From positions 40,748,576 through 40,812,575 of the forward strand of contig NC_079134.1 in the NCBI RefSeq assembly GCF_945859705.1: 64,000 nt of DNA, given 5' to 3'. The stretch's first letter is position 1; every line of letters begins with the position of its first letter. This DNA comes from Episyrphus balteatus (taxonomy: Eukaryota > Arthropoda > Insecta > Diptera > Syrphidae). The notes under the pieces were generated by a model that was not told where the DNA came from, searched no databases, and saw only the letters and a list, made by a program, of their open reading frames with translations. This document shows positions 11,913-25,800 of the stretch, one piece after another. The position numbers and the translations under genes are program-made.

Positions 11913-14316
11913 TACGTTTGAAAAAAAAAGATCATCAAAATCTAAGCTGTTCGGCCGGGTTCCCTAATATTGCCATTTTTTGAGCTTAAGTTACTCCACT
12001 ATAAGAAAGCTCACAAACATGTTAAGGTTTGCAATTCTGAATAAATCTTTATTTGACCTGAAGTGTATACAAAGTTCTTAATCGGTTAAAAAATAACCAT
12101 AACTTTTCTTTTCTACTGTAATAAATGGTTTTGTTAAATATTTGGCTTAAATCTAGAGACCCAGAGTGTAAAAGTATCTATGATGACGCTGATGACGACG
12201 ACAACGATGATGATGACGAGGACGAGGACGATTGGGAGTGCGCTTAAAATGAGTGCAGTACTTCAACCTCATAGAGTGTGAGAAGTATTTCGTTTTTATT
12301 TATCCTTTTATTTTCTTTACTTTTTCTGAGGCTGCTATCTACTCGTATTACTTTTTCACTATAAGCTTGTTTATGTCCTTATATGAGAGTGATGGCAAAA
12401 GATGTTTAGGGTTCTCATCGTATCCTTATAGTTTAATATCTTGAATTATTTAATAAGCCAAAAGGTCAAGAGCTTGAATAAGTATAAGTATACTTTTAAG
12501 TCCTTTAAACTTGATACTGAGAATTTTTGAGTTGAATTTTCAATTTTATTTCCTGGCAATTTTTGCATAAGGACCTTAATTTCTCATTTACAAATGATAC
12601 ACAATTTAAGTAGTAAATATAGCTTTAACCTTTAAGGGGTGCGTCTTTAGTCACTTTATATCCTACCAGTTTTTAAATTTCTCGAAAAAAAAGTCCATTA
12701 TATTAAAGTCAGAGTCCTTTTTCAAAAGGATGTTGCTTTTAAGCTATAAACGATAACTTTTCACAAAGCTTTGAAATATCACTGATTGCTCCTACGCTAC
12801 GCAAAAAGTCTTCAAAACGCTCATCACAATTTTAATAAATCAAATTCACATGAACACCTTTTTTTTCACGTTTAAAACCTCATCACATCTCCACATCGCA
12901 CCTTTTACCAGCGCGCTATCAAATAATTTGTCATGAATTTAACCTACCCTAACACGATTCGACGTTAACACGTTCCCCAAATCGACATTTGAACTTCAAA
13001 AATTTCCCATTTCCTAACGTGGATTTAGTCAACAACGGCGGTCGTCATCATCATCGTCGCTCTTCATCGTCAAGGCGCTATTTAACCTTCTGAAGACTGT
13101 GTCGGTAGTTCGGCGTGAGTTTAAAGTATATGTAGTGTGTTTCAATTTTGGGGTCTCTCACTTTAACGAAGATATAATGTGGTGCTCAACGATGCACACA
13201 CCCACTTCTAGTGTTAAATTTTATAGCCTCTCTCATACCCAGATTTTTCATGCATTCATGATGAATAAAAATAAAATTCACACCACTTCGGTTGGTGAAA
13301 CAGTGTCTGACAAGGGGAATGTGTGTGTAAGGTACCCTATAGTCAAAAAGCCACGAGCCATGAACCCAAATTATTCATTAGTGCCCAGGGATTATATCCT
13401 TTTTCTTCACCTGGGTGCCTTCAACAGCTCAAACTTTTGACTTGACTTCGCAGAGGTATGTACTAGAGTAGAGATATGTGTATTTCAAGAGTTTTTTTTC
13501 CCAACCACAAAGATTTGTCCAAATTATATGTTTCGGGGAGGGCACATATGCTGGAGAAAACGACTGGTGTTCAGCACGGTGTTGAGTTGAAGTTACAGCA
13601 GAGTAGAGCAGAGCCACAGACCATGAACAGAAAAAAAAAAACAAATTATATGTAAGGAACAAGCGCCACACATATTTTGTTTGACGTTTCAATTTTTGGG
13701 GAATTTCACAAGGAATATACATAGGTACATAAATCTTTCAAAATAAAATAACCTTGTATTTCTTATATTGAAAAGTGACAAGGATTAAGTAAATTTTTCG
13801 AACTCAAGGAAAATTTTGAAATTTCTAATTTGCAGATTTTTTACTGTGAGAAGAAATATTTGTTAAGAAGCAATTAAGGCATTTGAAATAATATTCACAT
13901 GATCCCAAGAATAAAGTAACATTTTTTTTTTATATAAACTATAAAATGCATTCTTAAAAGAATTTTTTTAATTTAATTAAAAAAAAAATTTATGAAAAAC
14001 TCAAAAACTAATGTACCTAAATTTATTTTAAATTACAAAAACATCTCTTTTTAGTGATTTGTATCTCTAAATGAAGTATTCCACAACATTTTTTCTATAG
14101 TAAGGAGATTTTAGGTTTTTTTTTGTTGAAATCTTTAGAGCCTTTTTTTTAATAAAATAATTGTTTATACAAAAAAAAAATTCAAACATTTTTAAATATA
14201 ATTTGATACGCCTAAAAAAAGGAAATATTAATTGACTCTCAAAAACAACATTTAAAAAAATTCTTAGGCCCGTTTAAAAAAAATGATTTTTCAAAAAAAA
14301 AAAAAAAATTCAAATA
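11913..14316. other. Gene-free stretch with a GAY trinucleotide run
   Basis: No gene was recognised. A GATGAC/GACGAG run occupies about 12181-12232 and would encode Asp/Glu or Met/Thr runs depending on frame, but no start or splice context supports it as coding. The 12.8-13.7 kb part is less AT-rich and has few repeats, so it may be unique sequence. Confidence 0.4.
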
Positions 14317-15532
14317 CAGTTGAGACTCGATTAACCGGGATGGTCGGGACCGAGCCCATTACGGATAATCGAAAATCCCGGATAATAGAACTTTTTTTTT
14401 TCAAGAAAAAGTTTATATGTTTTTAAGTTTTTATTAAAAAAATTATTTAAAAAAAAAGAAAACAATTAAAAAATTATTCCATAAACGTAACAATTCATAT
14501 TTTTGTTTGAACATACATTACAATATCACGAGATTAATTACGAGTATTATGAACTTTAAGGAAAATTAAAAAATTGTTGCATGTTTAGGTTTTTTTTTAA
14601 TTACCACCGGGCTTAGCTGGACAAAAAAAGCGCAGTCAGCTTAGCCCCTTGGGCTTGGTTGTTAAGCCCGATAATATCCCTGGGCTTAAAGGTAGAACTA
14701 TAATTGACTGAAGCGTCCGATTCAACGGACGGGAACAGCGCTTCCAACCGCACTCGACGGATGAAAACTTATCAAAAATTCAAAGAACAAAAACGTAGGA
14801 TTTGACATAAGCTTCCGACTGCTTCCTCCAATTATAATTCTGGGTTAACTTTTTAAACAGTTTTAAATCTGTGGTACTAAACTAATTTTTTCATAAATTG
14901 TTTAGAATTGGTTTACAAACGGGAAAACTGACGTTTGAAATGACAAAAATTATTTAACTAGTTTTGCTAGCATACATTTTTGTATCTCTTTGTAAAACAT
15001 ACAAGAAAAATACAAGAAAACCCGAAAGCGATAAATATAAAAACTCTAAATTTTCTTTGTGTCTGCTGATTTCGGAACATTCAATAAGCAGTGCTGCCAA
15101 GATTTCCGGTTAAGCCCCGAGGCGTTTTTTTGTCCAGCTAAGCCCGGTGGTAATAAAAAACACACCTATTGTGTGACAGGGGATTTTACCCGTTGCTTTT
15201 CTTCGATTGAATTAATGTGAATGCAGTCAACTAGCAGTAAATCCTGATATGTTGTTCCAGAATAATTCTGCTTTTCAAAAAAAAAAAAAAAAAAAATAAG
15301 ACTCTACAAAAAAAATTTTAAATATTTTCCTTATTTTTGTGTGCTGATTTTGTATTTTTTACTTAAATTTTCTTCTTTCCTGTTCTCATATTACGGATAG
15401 TAGAGTTTATTACGGATAATAGAGTTTAAATAAATAAATTTTGTTTATTGTCGAGAAAGAATTTCAAATATTTTCATCACGGATAATAGAGCGTCCCGGT
15501 TAATCGAATCCCGGATAATCGAGTTTCAACTG
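14317..15532. mobile_element. pogo-like / Tc1-mariner-type non-autonomous element
   Basis: CAGTTGAGACTCGATTAACC at 14317 is mirrored by GAGTTTCAACTG ending 15532, with TA on both sides (14315-14316, 15533-15534). Several subterminal copies of a CCCGGATAAT(A/C)GA motif occur near 14380, 15400, 15418, 15480 and 15510; subterminal repeats of this kind are common in pogo-like elements. It holds a second element at 14601-15153. No transposase frame. Confidence 0.72.
14601..15153. mobile_element. MITE nested in the pogo-like element, TIR TTACCACCGGGCTTAGC, TSD TAA
   Basis: TTACCACCGGGCTTAGCTGG at 14601 is mirrored by CCAGCTAAGCCCGGTGGTAA ending 15153. TAA flanks both ends (14598-14600, 15154-15156). 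A 3-base TWA duplication fits PIF/Harbinger, but the TIR does not match the complete Harbinger at 15915, so it is a different family. Internal inverted patches (TATAATTG near 14702 and its mirror near 14830) are present. Confidence 0.72.
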
Positions 15533-15534
15533 TA

Positions 15535-15911
15535 TTAAAAGTATCCGTGTGAGGTAATTTTCATTAAATGATCAAGAGATCAAATTTGTTGTTAACATTT
15601 TATTTATCATAAGTATACAAAAAAAAGTTTTTCAATGGATTAAACTATATCTTGACAAACTTTCTTAGCCAGTTCAATCAAGTGACAAAATCGCAGAGCT
15701 TGCGAGTCACTGTGGTGTATGCGTAACATTTTTGTTTATAGATAAACTTGAACCATTGATATGAAATTTCTACCGCTGCGCTATCTAAATAATCAAGCCA
15801 TATGAGTTCTTATGATCAATTTATAATCTTTTGAATTATTTTTCGAACTGCTCCTTCAAAATTGTACATGTAAGAAAAATTATAGTTTTTTCTTTGATTA
15901 AGAATATCTTT
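15535..15911. other. Short gap with a dispersed terminal motif
   Basis: GTCACTGTGGTGTATGCGTA begins near 15703. The same motif occurs near 20947 and 26732 (plus strand) and inverted near 46231, so this is the edge of a decayed dispersed repeat. Nothing else was recognised. Confidence 0.4.
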
Positions 15912-16119
15912 TAAGGGCCAATTTTTCATTCGTCAGATAAACAGTCAGTTAGTGTTTATTCTTTTGATAAAGCAAAAATCAATTTTTCAACAATCAGATA
16001 GAGCTTATTCTGAAGAATAAATTGTTTATTATGAGAATAAAGTTACCTGCTCAAATTAGAGAAGAATAACGATTTGTTCCTATGAATTAAACATTGAATT
16101 GTCAAAAAAAGTTGAATTT

Positions 16120-17322
16120 ATGAAAATGGACTTTTTTGAAATTGTTGATGATACCCTTATATCGGAGGAAAACGAAATTGGTTTGTTTCGATCAAGAAAA
16201 AAACGGGTGGTTAGAAACAGACCCAACCATTTTTTAGAATGGGAAGATGAAGAGTTTAGAAGAAGATTTAGGCTTAAGAAGAAAACCGTTGAATACCTAT
16301 TAGGATTGATAGAAGACAAAATTCAACATAAAACAGAAAGGTAAATATTTGTTTGCGTCCTTAAAAATTGAAATTCAAATTCTACCAACAAATTTTAAAA
16401 TTTCAGAAATCAGTGCGTTCCTCCCCTATCCCAGTTATTAATAGCGCTAAGGTTTTATGCGACTGGAAGTTTTTATATTTCCATTGGGGACTTTGCGGGA
16501 ATTGATGCATCCAGAGTATGTGTGATAATTAAAAAAGTCACTAAAGCCATTGTATCTTTGCGCCCATTTTTCATCAAAATGCCAACGAATCAAAACTATA
16601 CTTTAGTTCAACAAGCATTTTATAAGGTAGCCAGATTCCCTAGGGTAATTGCAGCAATCGACTGCACACACGTGCGAATAATTTCGCCAGGTGAAAGATA
16701 TTCAATCTATGTATCTTGGAAAAATACAAAAACATTCCTTTGCTTATTTTTAGGTGGCGAAACTGCTGAAAACTTTAGGAATAGAAAAGGCTATTTTTCC
16801 ATAAATGTTCAAGCACTTTGCTCAGCAGATTTAAAAATTCAAGACGTAGTTGCAAGATGGCCTGGCTCTACACATGATAGCCTCATATTTGCAAGTTCTG
16901 CGATAAAATATCGGTTTGATAGTGGACATTTCAAAAATGGCATTTTACTTGGTGACAGTGGATATGCTTTAAATAGTTATCTCATGACTCCTCTAAGCGA
17001 GCCACATACAAGAGCAGAATGCTTATACAATGAGTCACACATTAGAACTAGAAATGCTGTAGAAAGATGTTTCGGGGTATGGAAAAGAAGATTTCCAGTT
17101 CTTAGCATTGGAATGCGTTGTAATTTGCCGCTCGTGCAAGATGTAATTGTGGCAACTGCAATTTTGCATAATTTGGCTATCGACCAAAAAGATGAAGAGC
17201 CACCAGATGATCCAGAAATTGTTGTAGATATTGACGTATTTACGGATCAACATTCGCATGACTTCCAAACTCACAATCAGACAAGACATGTTTTGTTAGA
17301 CTATTTTGCATCTCTTCTCTAA
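16120..17322 (+). CDS. PIF/Harbinger (HARBI1-like) DDE transposase, 3 exons
   Basis: This is the predicted nuclease that excises and inserts the element. Exons: 16120-16340, 16407-16690, 16754-17322, giving 357 residues, close to the roughly 350 of HARBI1. The first intron is GTAAAT...TTTCAG. The second, 63 bases (GTGAAA...TTTTTAG), has no stop and is a multiple of three; it is recognised because removing it joins ISPG to GETAENFRNRKGYF as in the family. DDE_Tnp_4 motifs: D159 in AIDCTH, GSTHDS at about 207-212, D236 in LLGDSGY, E272 in NAVERCFGVWKRRF. All three catalytic residues are present. The start is the first ATG of the open frame, in context TTTATGAAAATGG; 16126 is an alternative. In this superfamily the transposase relies on the Myb-like partner for DNA binding and nuclear import, and that partner is encoded convergently here. 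It looks intact, but whether it is active is not known. Confidence 0.9.
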
Positions 17323-17400
17323 ACCAAAATAAAACAGCATTGTGTTTATTATTATTTATTAATTAAACATAAAAATTAGTATGACAAAAAAAAAAAACAT

Positions 17401-18448
17401 TTAATTTTTTTCCTTCAGTTTTTTAATTCTTAACTCATGTTCAGATTGTCTTCTCTTTTCGTCGTTTTCTAAATGTTGCATTCTAACTTCATTTTCTTTT
17501 TCCCGTTGACGCATAAGGGCTTCGTGCTCAGTTTTTTTTTGTTGCAATTCATTTTTTGCGATTTCAATTTGAATTCCCACCAGTTCCATCCTTGCATCTC
17601 CTAAGGCGTCAAACTTTGATTTTATTTTTTCGTTCGATGGTAACTTTGTATTTTTTCGAAGACATGGAGATACTTTCTTTTTTAGTGAACTTGGATTCCA
17701 TTGCTTCCAATTGCTTTTGTCTTCGCTGTTGCCTGGAAAATAGATTTATCAAGAAACGTTGATTTTGTAATCGTGATAAGATTAACATTTTAAAACGCTT
17801 ACAATTTTTGACTGCTGGAGAATATTCCTTCTCAAAATCAACATCATCCGCAAAAGCATGTACAGCATTTTCAGGAGAAATTGGATCATTTTTCAAGGAA
17901 CTTTGATCTTCGATTTCTTCGGTTATATCTTTAATTATAATAGTCCCTTCATCCAATTCTGACAAAACGAAACCTATATTTTACAGGAAAAAGCAATGTA
18001 CATATGTACGTACGTTTGGATATGGTATTGAAATGTTAATACCTGTAACCTCATCGCTGTCATTTCGAGATTCCAAACCTCCGATGTTCGAGGACATTCC
18101 AAGAATTATCTCTTCTATTGGGGTATAAGGGATTTGGTCTTGTGCTCCCCCACCAGTTTTGTAAAGTTGTTGACGGTTTAAAGCCATTTTCTTTTTGGTT
18201 GATTTTTTTAGCCCCTCATATTTTAATTTTAGAGCTTTCTTATTTCTTGCTGCAGTACCACTTATTGCATTGAACATATTTTCAATTTCAATCCATGCGG
18301 CTTCCTTATCGCGGTTTGTAACCGCATCAGTTTTTTTATTTTCAATAACTGATTTAAATTTGACACAAATTTCAATCAAACAGCGAGTTTCTGCTGCAGA
18401 AAAATTAATCGATCTATCTCTTTTTTTTACATTCAATTCACTTTCCAT
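17401..18448 (-). CDS. Harbinger-associated Myb/SANT-like DNA-binding protein, 3 exons
   Basis: Minus-strand exons: 18448-18043, 17958-17803, 17732-17401, predicted 297 residues. Introns are 84 bases (CAG|GTATTA to TTTTGTCAG) and 70 bases (GTAAGC to TTTTCCAG); the phases fit. An alternative first donor at 18009 would add 11 codons. Residues about 12-100 form a Myb/SANT-like helical domain (SINFSAAETRCLIE, AAWIEIENMFNAISG, ALKLKYEGLKKSTKKK). An acidic middle follows, then WKQWNPSSLKKKVSPCL, a motif style seen after the SANT domain in related proteins. The last 60 or so residues are a charged coiled coil (ELQQKKTEHEALMRQ...). In characterised Harbinger elements such a protein binds subterminal DNA and recruits the transposase. 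Its last exon ends 78 bases from the transposase stop. Confidence 0.85.
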
Positions 18449-18725
18449 TATTATAATGCACTTTTTACCCGATCACCAGGAGAAACTGAATCCGTTGCAA
18501 AACACAAACTAATAAATTACCGTGTTCGAAAAGAATGAAAGTGTCGATGAGTTTCGAATGAATTGTTTTTGACATTTCGAATAATTTATTGATTGAATAA
18601 GTAAACAACAAATAATTTTTTTTTGAAAAATTCAAAGTACTTATCTGATTGTTTAAGAATCAAATAACTTTATTTGTTAGACAATTAACTGGTCGTTTAA
18701 CTGGAGAATGAAAAATCGGGTCTAA

Positions 18726-18879
18726 GTCTAATAATTTTCCATAAATATTTTCAATCAATATTATCAAAATTAGTTTTATAGATATTAATATTATTACAGG
18801 TAAAATAGTACATTAAATCAACAAATAAAAAACTAAATTGTTACACTCATGAAACTTGGCAACCAATTACAATTTTACT
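18726..18879. other. Short AT-rich gap
   Basis: Flanking DNA of the Harbinger insertion; nothing recognised. Confidence 0.3.
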
Positions 18880-19500
18880 GTCTCTTCGAAAAAAAAACAC
18901 CCTTTCACCAAAATTTTTTTTATAAAAACTCTTTATTCTTGCTTTCTATCCCAAATTCAACGTTTTTACCAAATTTCATTAGGGTGACCCATCATTTTGG
19001 TTTTCACTCAAAAAAACGCGCTTTTAACCATGATATTATTATAGACAGTTTAGATTCTTGTTTCTAATCTTAAAAGTAATATAATTGCTGAATTTCAATA
19101 GGGTAGCACTAATATTACTCTAGTATTACACACTTTTTCAAATATACCCATATTTTCTTTACTTCTAAAAGAAAACACCCTTTCACATAAAAAATTTTTA
19201 TAGACTTACATTATTCGTAGTTCCCATAGGAAAGAGAACATATTTAATGAATTTCGTAAGGGTACCATTTGTACCTTTGATTTTATCGGATTTATCGCGG
19301 ATTTTTCCCTATTTCCCAAAAAAACACCCTATAACCTTAAATATTTGTATAGACTGTTCGGGTTCTTGGTTTCTGTTATAAATGAAACATTTTTAACAAT
19401 TTTCATTGGTGTAACAATTTTTTCCTTGTTTTGTGGTACTAATTCCGAATTTCATCATTTAAAAAAAAAAAAACCTTTTCACTCGAGCAAATAATCTCAC
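18880..19500. repeat. Diverged tandem repeat with a period of roughly 150 bases
   Basis: AAAACACCCTTTCAC-like starts occur near 18895, 19173, 19319 and 19468, with a weaker one near 19012. Each is followed by a TTTTTATAGAC-type segment, a TTCTTG(G)TTTCT segment and an AATTTCATTAGGGT-type segment. Units differ from each other substantially. Non-coding. Confidence 0.55.
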
Positions 19501-22500
19501 TTTAATTCTTTAGTCAACTTATGAAATTCACTTTAAGTCTTACACCGCAGAAATTCATGATCGCTTTGTTTCCTTTAACTGCTTTGCATTTTTTTGCGAA
19601 GTGATGAGGAAAAAAAAAACTGACAGTCTCTAACAACAACAAACAAACAAAAAACAAAAAGAAAAGAAGAAGGAAAAAAAAAACCGAAGTCGCGTTCCTC
19701 CATTCCAAAATATTTCCAAACAAAGTGAAGTCAGTCATGCTTTGCGGAGAAAGTCGGAAGTTGATTCACTTTTCCGCAGTTGCTTGCAAAATTTATTATA
19801 CCACGTATCCAAATATATATACACGTTGTTGTATACGTAGAATGTACATACGTGTAGTGTAGAGAAAGAAGTAAAATGCTTCCCAATGGCCAATGTATCT
19901 CATGGATTTATCCAGTGTTACACAGAGAAAAGACTACTTTTTTGCTTCTGTGTTGTATAGGTACTATGCAACATGCGCCTGGCTCGACTGTCCTGATCTA
20001 TGCCTATGTACTTGGGCATAAATCTCTAGAAGATACAAAACGAATTTGGACTACTGGTACTGGCTCTATCTGGCTTGCAATGTAACTTGAAACCCAGACT
20101 TAAAACATGCGGTTAGTTGCAGTTAGTTTTGTCCTGGGTGTCTCCAACTTTTTTTTTGGTTTTGTTTTTTATTTGTATATGGATATTATTTGGAGAATTT
20201 ATTTTCAAATGGAAATGCTGTAATCCTAGTAATTTTGGACGTAATCCAATACAACAGTTGTAATGGCATTATTCACATTTTAATGGTTAGGGCTTTTATT
20301 AAGAATAACAAGACACAATGATTTCTCCTGTAAAAAGATTTTTATAGTGGTCTTAGTTACTTAACATTTTCATATGAAGATTTGAGGTTTAAGAGAAAAG
20401 AAAATTAAAATGCATTACAAAATAAAAATACATTATCACCAAAATAAAAACTTTGCCAATTTTGAGAATATAAATTTTTAACTTTATAGCTGAAATTAAT
20501 TCCAAAGAGTCTCACAAAAAGATCCAAAAATTATAATGGGCTATTATTTAGATTGTCGTTTTACTTACGATGCAATAAAAGACGATCAAATAATAAATTA
20601 ATATATTTTCGATATTTTGTATCACATTCGGCAAATGCATTGTATATCTGCTGTTGTGAATGATGATCGTGGTAATTTGAAATAAAACAAATTTATACGA
20701 CAAAAAACAGTCGATAAAAAGAATTTTTAAGCTACTCGTAGGAAGCATGTAGGTACTCAGACAAAAAAAAAAAAAAAAACTTCAAATGACATTTTTTTTT
20801 TAGATTGAATAATTTTTAAAAAGTCTTTGTCATTTTTAAATCATTTTTTAATATAGTTTTTTAATTCCTGTAAATTAAAAATCTCTTTTTTAAGACTGAG
20901 TAAAGAATACTTAGTCAATGTGCTTACTTTTAAAATTTTATTTTACGGGTCACTGTGGTGTATACGTAACTTTTTTTATTGACAAATCTTAACGATTGAG
21001 TTTCTAGTATAATCCAATGCCACTCGTGCTAACATTAATTAGAACAACAACACTACCAAATAACGTAAGCTAGTTCTAAAAGCAAAAAAAATAATGTGTT
21101 GTGTAGTAAAGACTAAAATGTTGGGAAAAGGAGAATTAAATAAATTTGATAATTTGTTCAACCTCTTAAATATCACAAAATTAAAAATACAGTATAAATT
21201 TACAGGTTGATTAAGGAGGAATATGCCAAAAAGCCAGAGCGTGTAAGTTGGGTCGATACAGGTAAAAAAAGGAATAGTAGGGGGGGATCTCTTCCCCTCG
21301 TTTAGCCGGGAAGGGCATTTAAAAAAAAATTATTAAAAATACCAACGGTTAAACCTACAAAAAGTCATTTTTTATTAAAATTCTAAATAAAGCCATTTTA
21401 TGAAACAGTTTTTGAAATACTAATTCTTAAATTCAAAATTTTGAAAAATATTAAAAAAAAAACACCTCAAATCAATTTTAGCCTACTTCCAATATTATCG
21501 TATTGAAATGAAACCTTGCTAAGTTAAATTGAACCTAGTTTCAATTATGATAAGACTTAAAAGTAAAAAATAAAATACATAGTTTAAAAAACTATAAATA
21601 CGCTTTTATCACGCAATAAAAACTATAAAATAATTTAATTGACTTATATTTGAAATGATCTCAAAGACACCTTTTTATTTTTTTGTTTTTACGTGGCTGG
21701 ACTTGTTGATTAATTAATTTACTAAGCATTAACCTTTCGTTTATTATTTTTTAAATATTCAGACTTAAATGAGGATAAAACAATGTGAAACAGTATTTTT
21801 ACTTAAAATTTGGTAAAAATAATAATACCAAATAGTCTAAACCATTAAAAAAAATCGTAAAAATAGGAAATGTGCGACCGGAAGTCCTTACCCAATTTCA
21901 ACAATTTTTTTTTCTACTTAATATTTAGCTAATACAAAGGTTTTCCAAAGCTATTAGGTGTTAGGGTTTTTAAATTTTTTTTGTTGAAAAAATACCATTT
22001 TTTAAATATTTTTTTAAGCTTTAGAGCCGATGCGCGGATTGAAGATATTAACCGATTTTGATTATTTTTTAAATCCTTCACCATTCACAACTTTTCCGCG
22101 CTATTACGATTTGAAATTCGAAAAAAAAACCCAAAAACGACCCACCTTAGTGCATATCTAGAATTTCGGTTATACCAAAACTGCCAAAATATGCTGCCGG
22201 CTCTCGGTCTAATTGTTTTCTTTTTTTCCAGTAATTTCAAAATGTGTTTATTTCATATAAGGACTTCATTTGAAAAGTAGATAATATTCCAAATAAAACT
22301 CTAAAGTAAAATGTCAAAACCAGTTAAAACTCTTCAAATAAAATTGGGTCAGTTGTTACAGGAGGAACAGATTAGGGATGCAGATGATTGTCATCTTATA
22401 AAGTTATGATGAGTCCATTTATCTTACCAAATGCAAAGTTCACCCCAAAAATACCACCCACAAATACATTTCAAATAAAAATTATAAATCCAATAAACCT

Positions 22501-23658
22501 CAATTTAACAACAACAACTATATTTGATTATACCAGACAATGAAAATGAATGGGGAGCCCGTTTTTAAACATGACATTGATGATATGCTATGCTATTCGT
22601 GCAAGAGGACAAGGATAATAATAGGTTTCCCTTGTCATTTATTCTACCACACATTGTTGATCCCTAAAAACCCATCGTCGGTCGTTTTGTATTTTCAAGT
22701 GAAGACATTGGGTTAAGAGAAAACGATATTTATTTTATTTATATTTTGTTTTGTTATTGTTAGGAATGAGAGTTTTAAATGCAACCTGTTGTTGTAGGTA
22801 CTCCTGTCAACACACAACAAAATATCCAAAAAAGGACTTCCCAATTTGTGTTTTGATTTGTGGTTACCGTATAATATGAATTTTATTGTTGTGTGTAGTA
22901 TTTGTGTATACATTTTTGTATGAATGCTTAAAAAAGGATATGGACTACTGAGCAGGATTATGGTTAAGTTATGAGCTCATATTATCTGAACACAGAGAGG
23001 ACGTGCTCTGCTGAAGGGTAAATAATGTTTTGTGTTGAATGAGTTCCCATATTTAAGTGATGATAATGTTGAATTTACCAACAAATTTCACACTATATGA
23101 TTGGCATTGTGTTGTTGGTGTCATGGATAATCCTTATTTAAGATTTATTATCGACGACTCTCACTTCAGCCATATAATATTCATCTCTATACAAGTATGT
23201 AAACTGAAATTGAAAGGGTGGGAAAGGGCTTTTTAGGGTTTGGTGTGATTGATGCTTGTATAAAGGCATAACAATAACAATGAATAGAAAACCGCCTGCT
23301 ATTGACATGTTCTCTATGTGTGTGCTGTTGATGATGATGAGGATGACGATGAGTATAATATAGACTGGAGACTATTATAATGTCAAGGATACTTAATTAA
23401 GAGGATTGTTATAAGTTGATCTAGGAATTATTTGATTTGAAAAGTTCAACTCGTGCGAAGTTTAATTAAATGGATCATTGGATAAGTTGAATGGCAAAAG
23501 AGTAGGCACAGGAAATTTGTGTTTGGTTATCGAGTTTATTAGCTTTTTCAAACAAACAGTTTCTTATTCAGAAAACTTTTATTTATTTAATTTTTTTTTT
23601 CGTTAACGGTTTTACATTTATTTTTGAACTTACCTATTTAAGTTATGAAAAACATTAA
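19501..23658. other. Long gene-free stretch, mostly anonymous
   Basis: No convincing protein frame, RNA gene or transposon terminus was recognised. The 19.5-20.1 kb and 22.5-23.4 kb parts are less AT-biased and low in repeats, so they may be unique host DNA; a short GATGATGAGGATGACGATGA run lies near 23330. A copy of the dispersed GTCACTGTGGTGTATACGTA motif begins near 20949. A G-run with GGGGGGGATCTCTTCCCCTC lies near 21280. Confidence 0.4.
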
Positions 23659-24373
23659 CAGCCATATTTATTAGATTTGCTTAAATTGGCTCTCAAAGGT
23701 TGTTTAGTTAAGCTTGCTTAAATATTTAATTCGTCTTTAAGCAACGTTGCTTAAATTTGTATTTATAATCGAATTCCCACAGATGATTAACTAAACGATA
23801 GCTGTGTCAAAAAATGAGGGGAAATTAACTAATCTAATACAAAATACTACTACATTTTAGAAACATCACGTGGTTTTTGACATTTTGTAAGTATGTATGT
23901 ATTTGTAAACAAATGTTCTTAAATTTGACTGCAAACAAAAACACTGATTAGGTCTTTGACGATGATTTTGTTAAGTCGGTCGGGTTCCTAAATAAAATGC
24001 GCAGATCAATGCCAGAAGAGGGAGTTGATTTTTATTAACCATTTTAATTTTTTTTTTTATTATTAATATTCTTCAATTCTTTAATTTCAATTTAAAATTC
24101 AAGCTCCTTTTAGGGAATAATTTCATTTCAAAACAAAATGACGTCTTCACATCAAAACCCTAGTTAAATTAATAGCATGATACTGAGCTCACGATCTTAG
24201 TATGATAATTTATATGTGGTGAAATCATTTTTAACGGCGTTTAAGTTAAGCAATCGTTAAGCAACGTTGCTTAAATGTGTAAATTCTTTATAAATACACA
24301 TTTTGTACTTAAGAGCTATTTAGAGGTGGTTTAAAGTTAAACAACCTTTAAGATTCTTTTACAAATATGGCTG
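23659..24373. repeat. Foldback-like element, 715 bases, arms ending ACAGCCATATTT
   Basis: ACAGCCATATTTATTAGA near 23660 is mirrored by AAATATGGCTGT ending near 24373. The arms both contain AAAGGTTGTTTA and the perfect 18-base palindrome TTAAGCAACGTTGCTTAA (near 23740 and 24259). The target duplication is not clear. No coding content. Confidence 0.6.
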
Positions 24374-24544
24374 TAAATGTGCAGTAAGTTTCCATAATAT
24401 AACCCCACATTAAAAATAAAATGCACGACTGGGTTGCACGAACTTGCTCTTAGAGTTAAAGTTGCTTTAATTTTTAAGACTTTTTATATAGAAATTTGGA
24501 AAAAAAAATAAAATTCGTTTTAAAAAAAAATAAAATAAAATCTC

Positions 24545-25800
<1,256 letters not shown>

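Larger units (their letters stand above)
15915..18722. mobile_element. Complete PIF/Harbinger transposon, 2,808 bases
   Basis: The left TIR GGGCCAATTTTTCATTCGTC (15915) aligns with the inverted right end GACCCGATTTTTCATTCTCC (ending 18722), with 28 of the first 37 positions identical. The target duplication is TAA (15912-15914, 18723-18725), the TWA type expected of Harbinger. Inside are two convergent genes, the DDE transposase (plus) and a Myb/SANT-like protein (minus), with 78 bases between their stop codons. Both frames can be read without breaks after removing short introns. The subterminal motif CAATCAGATA occurs near both ends. Confidence 0.9.
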
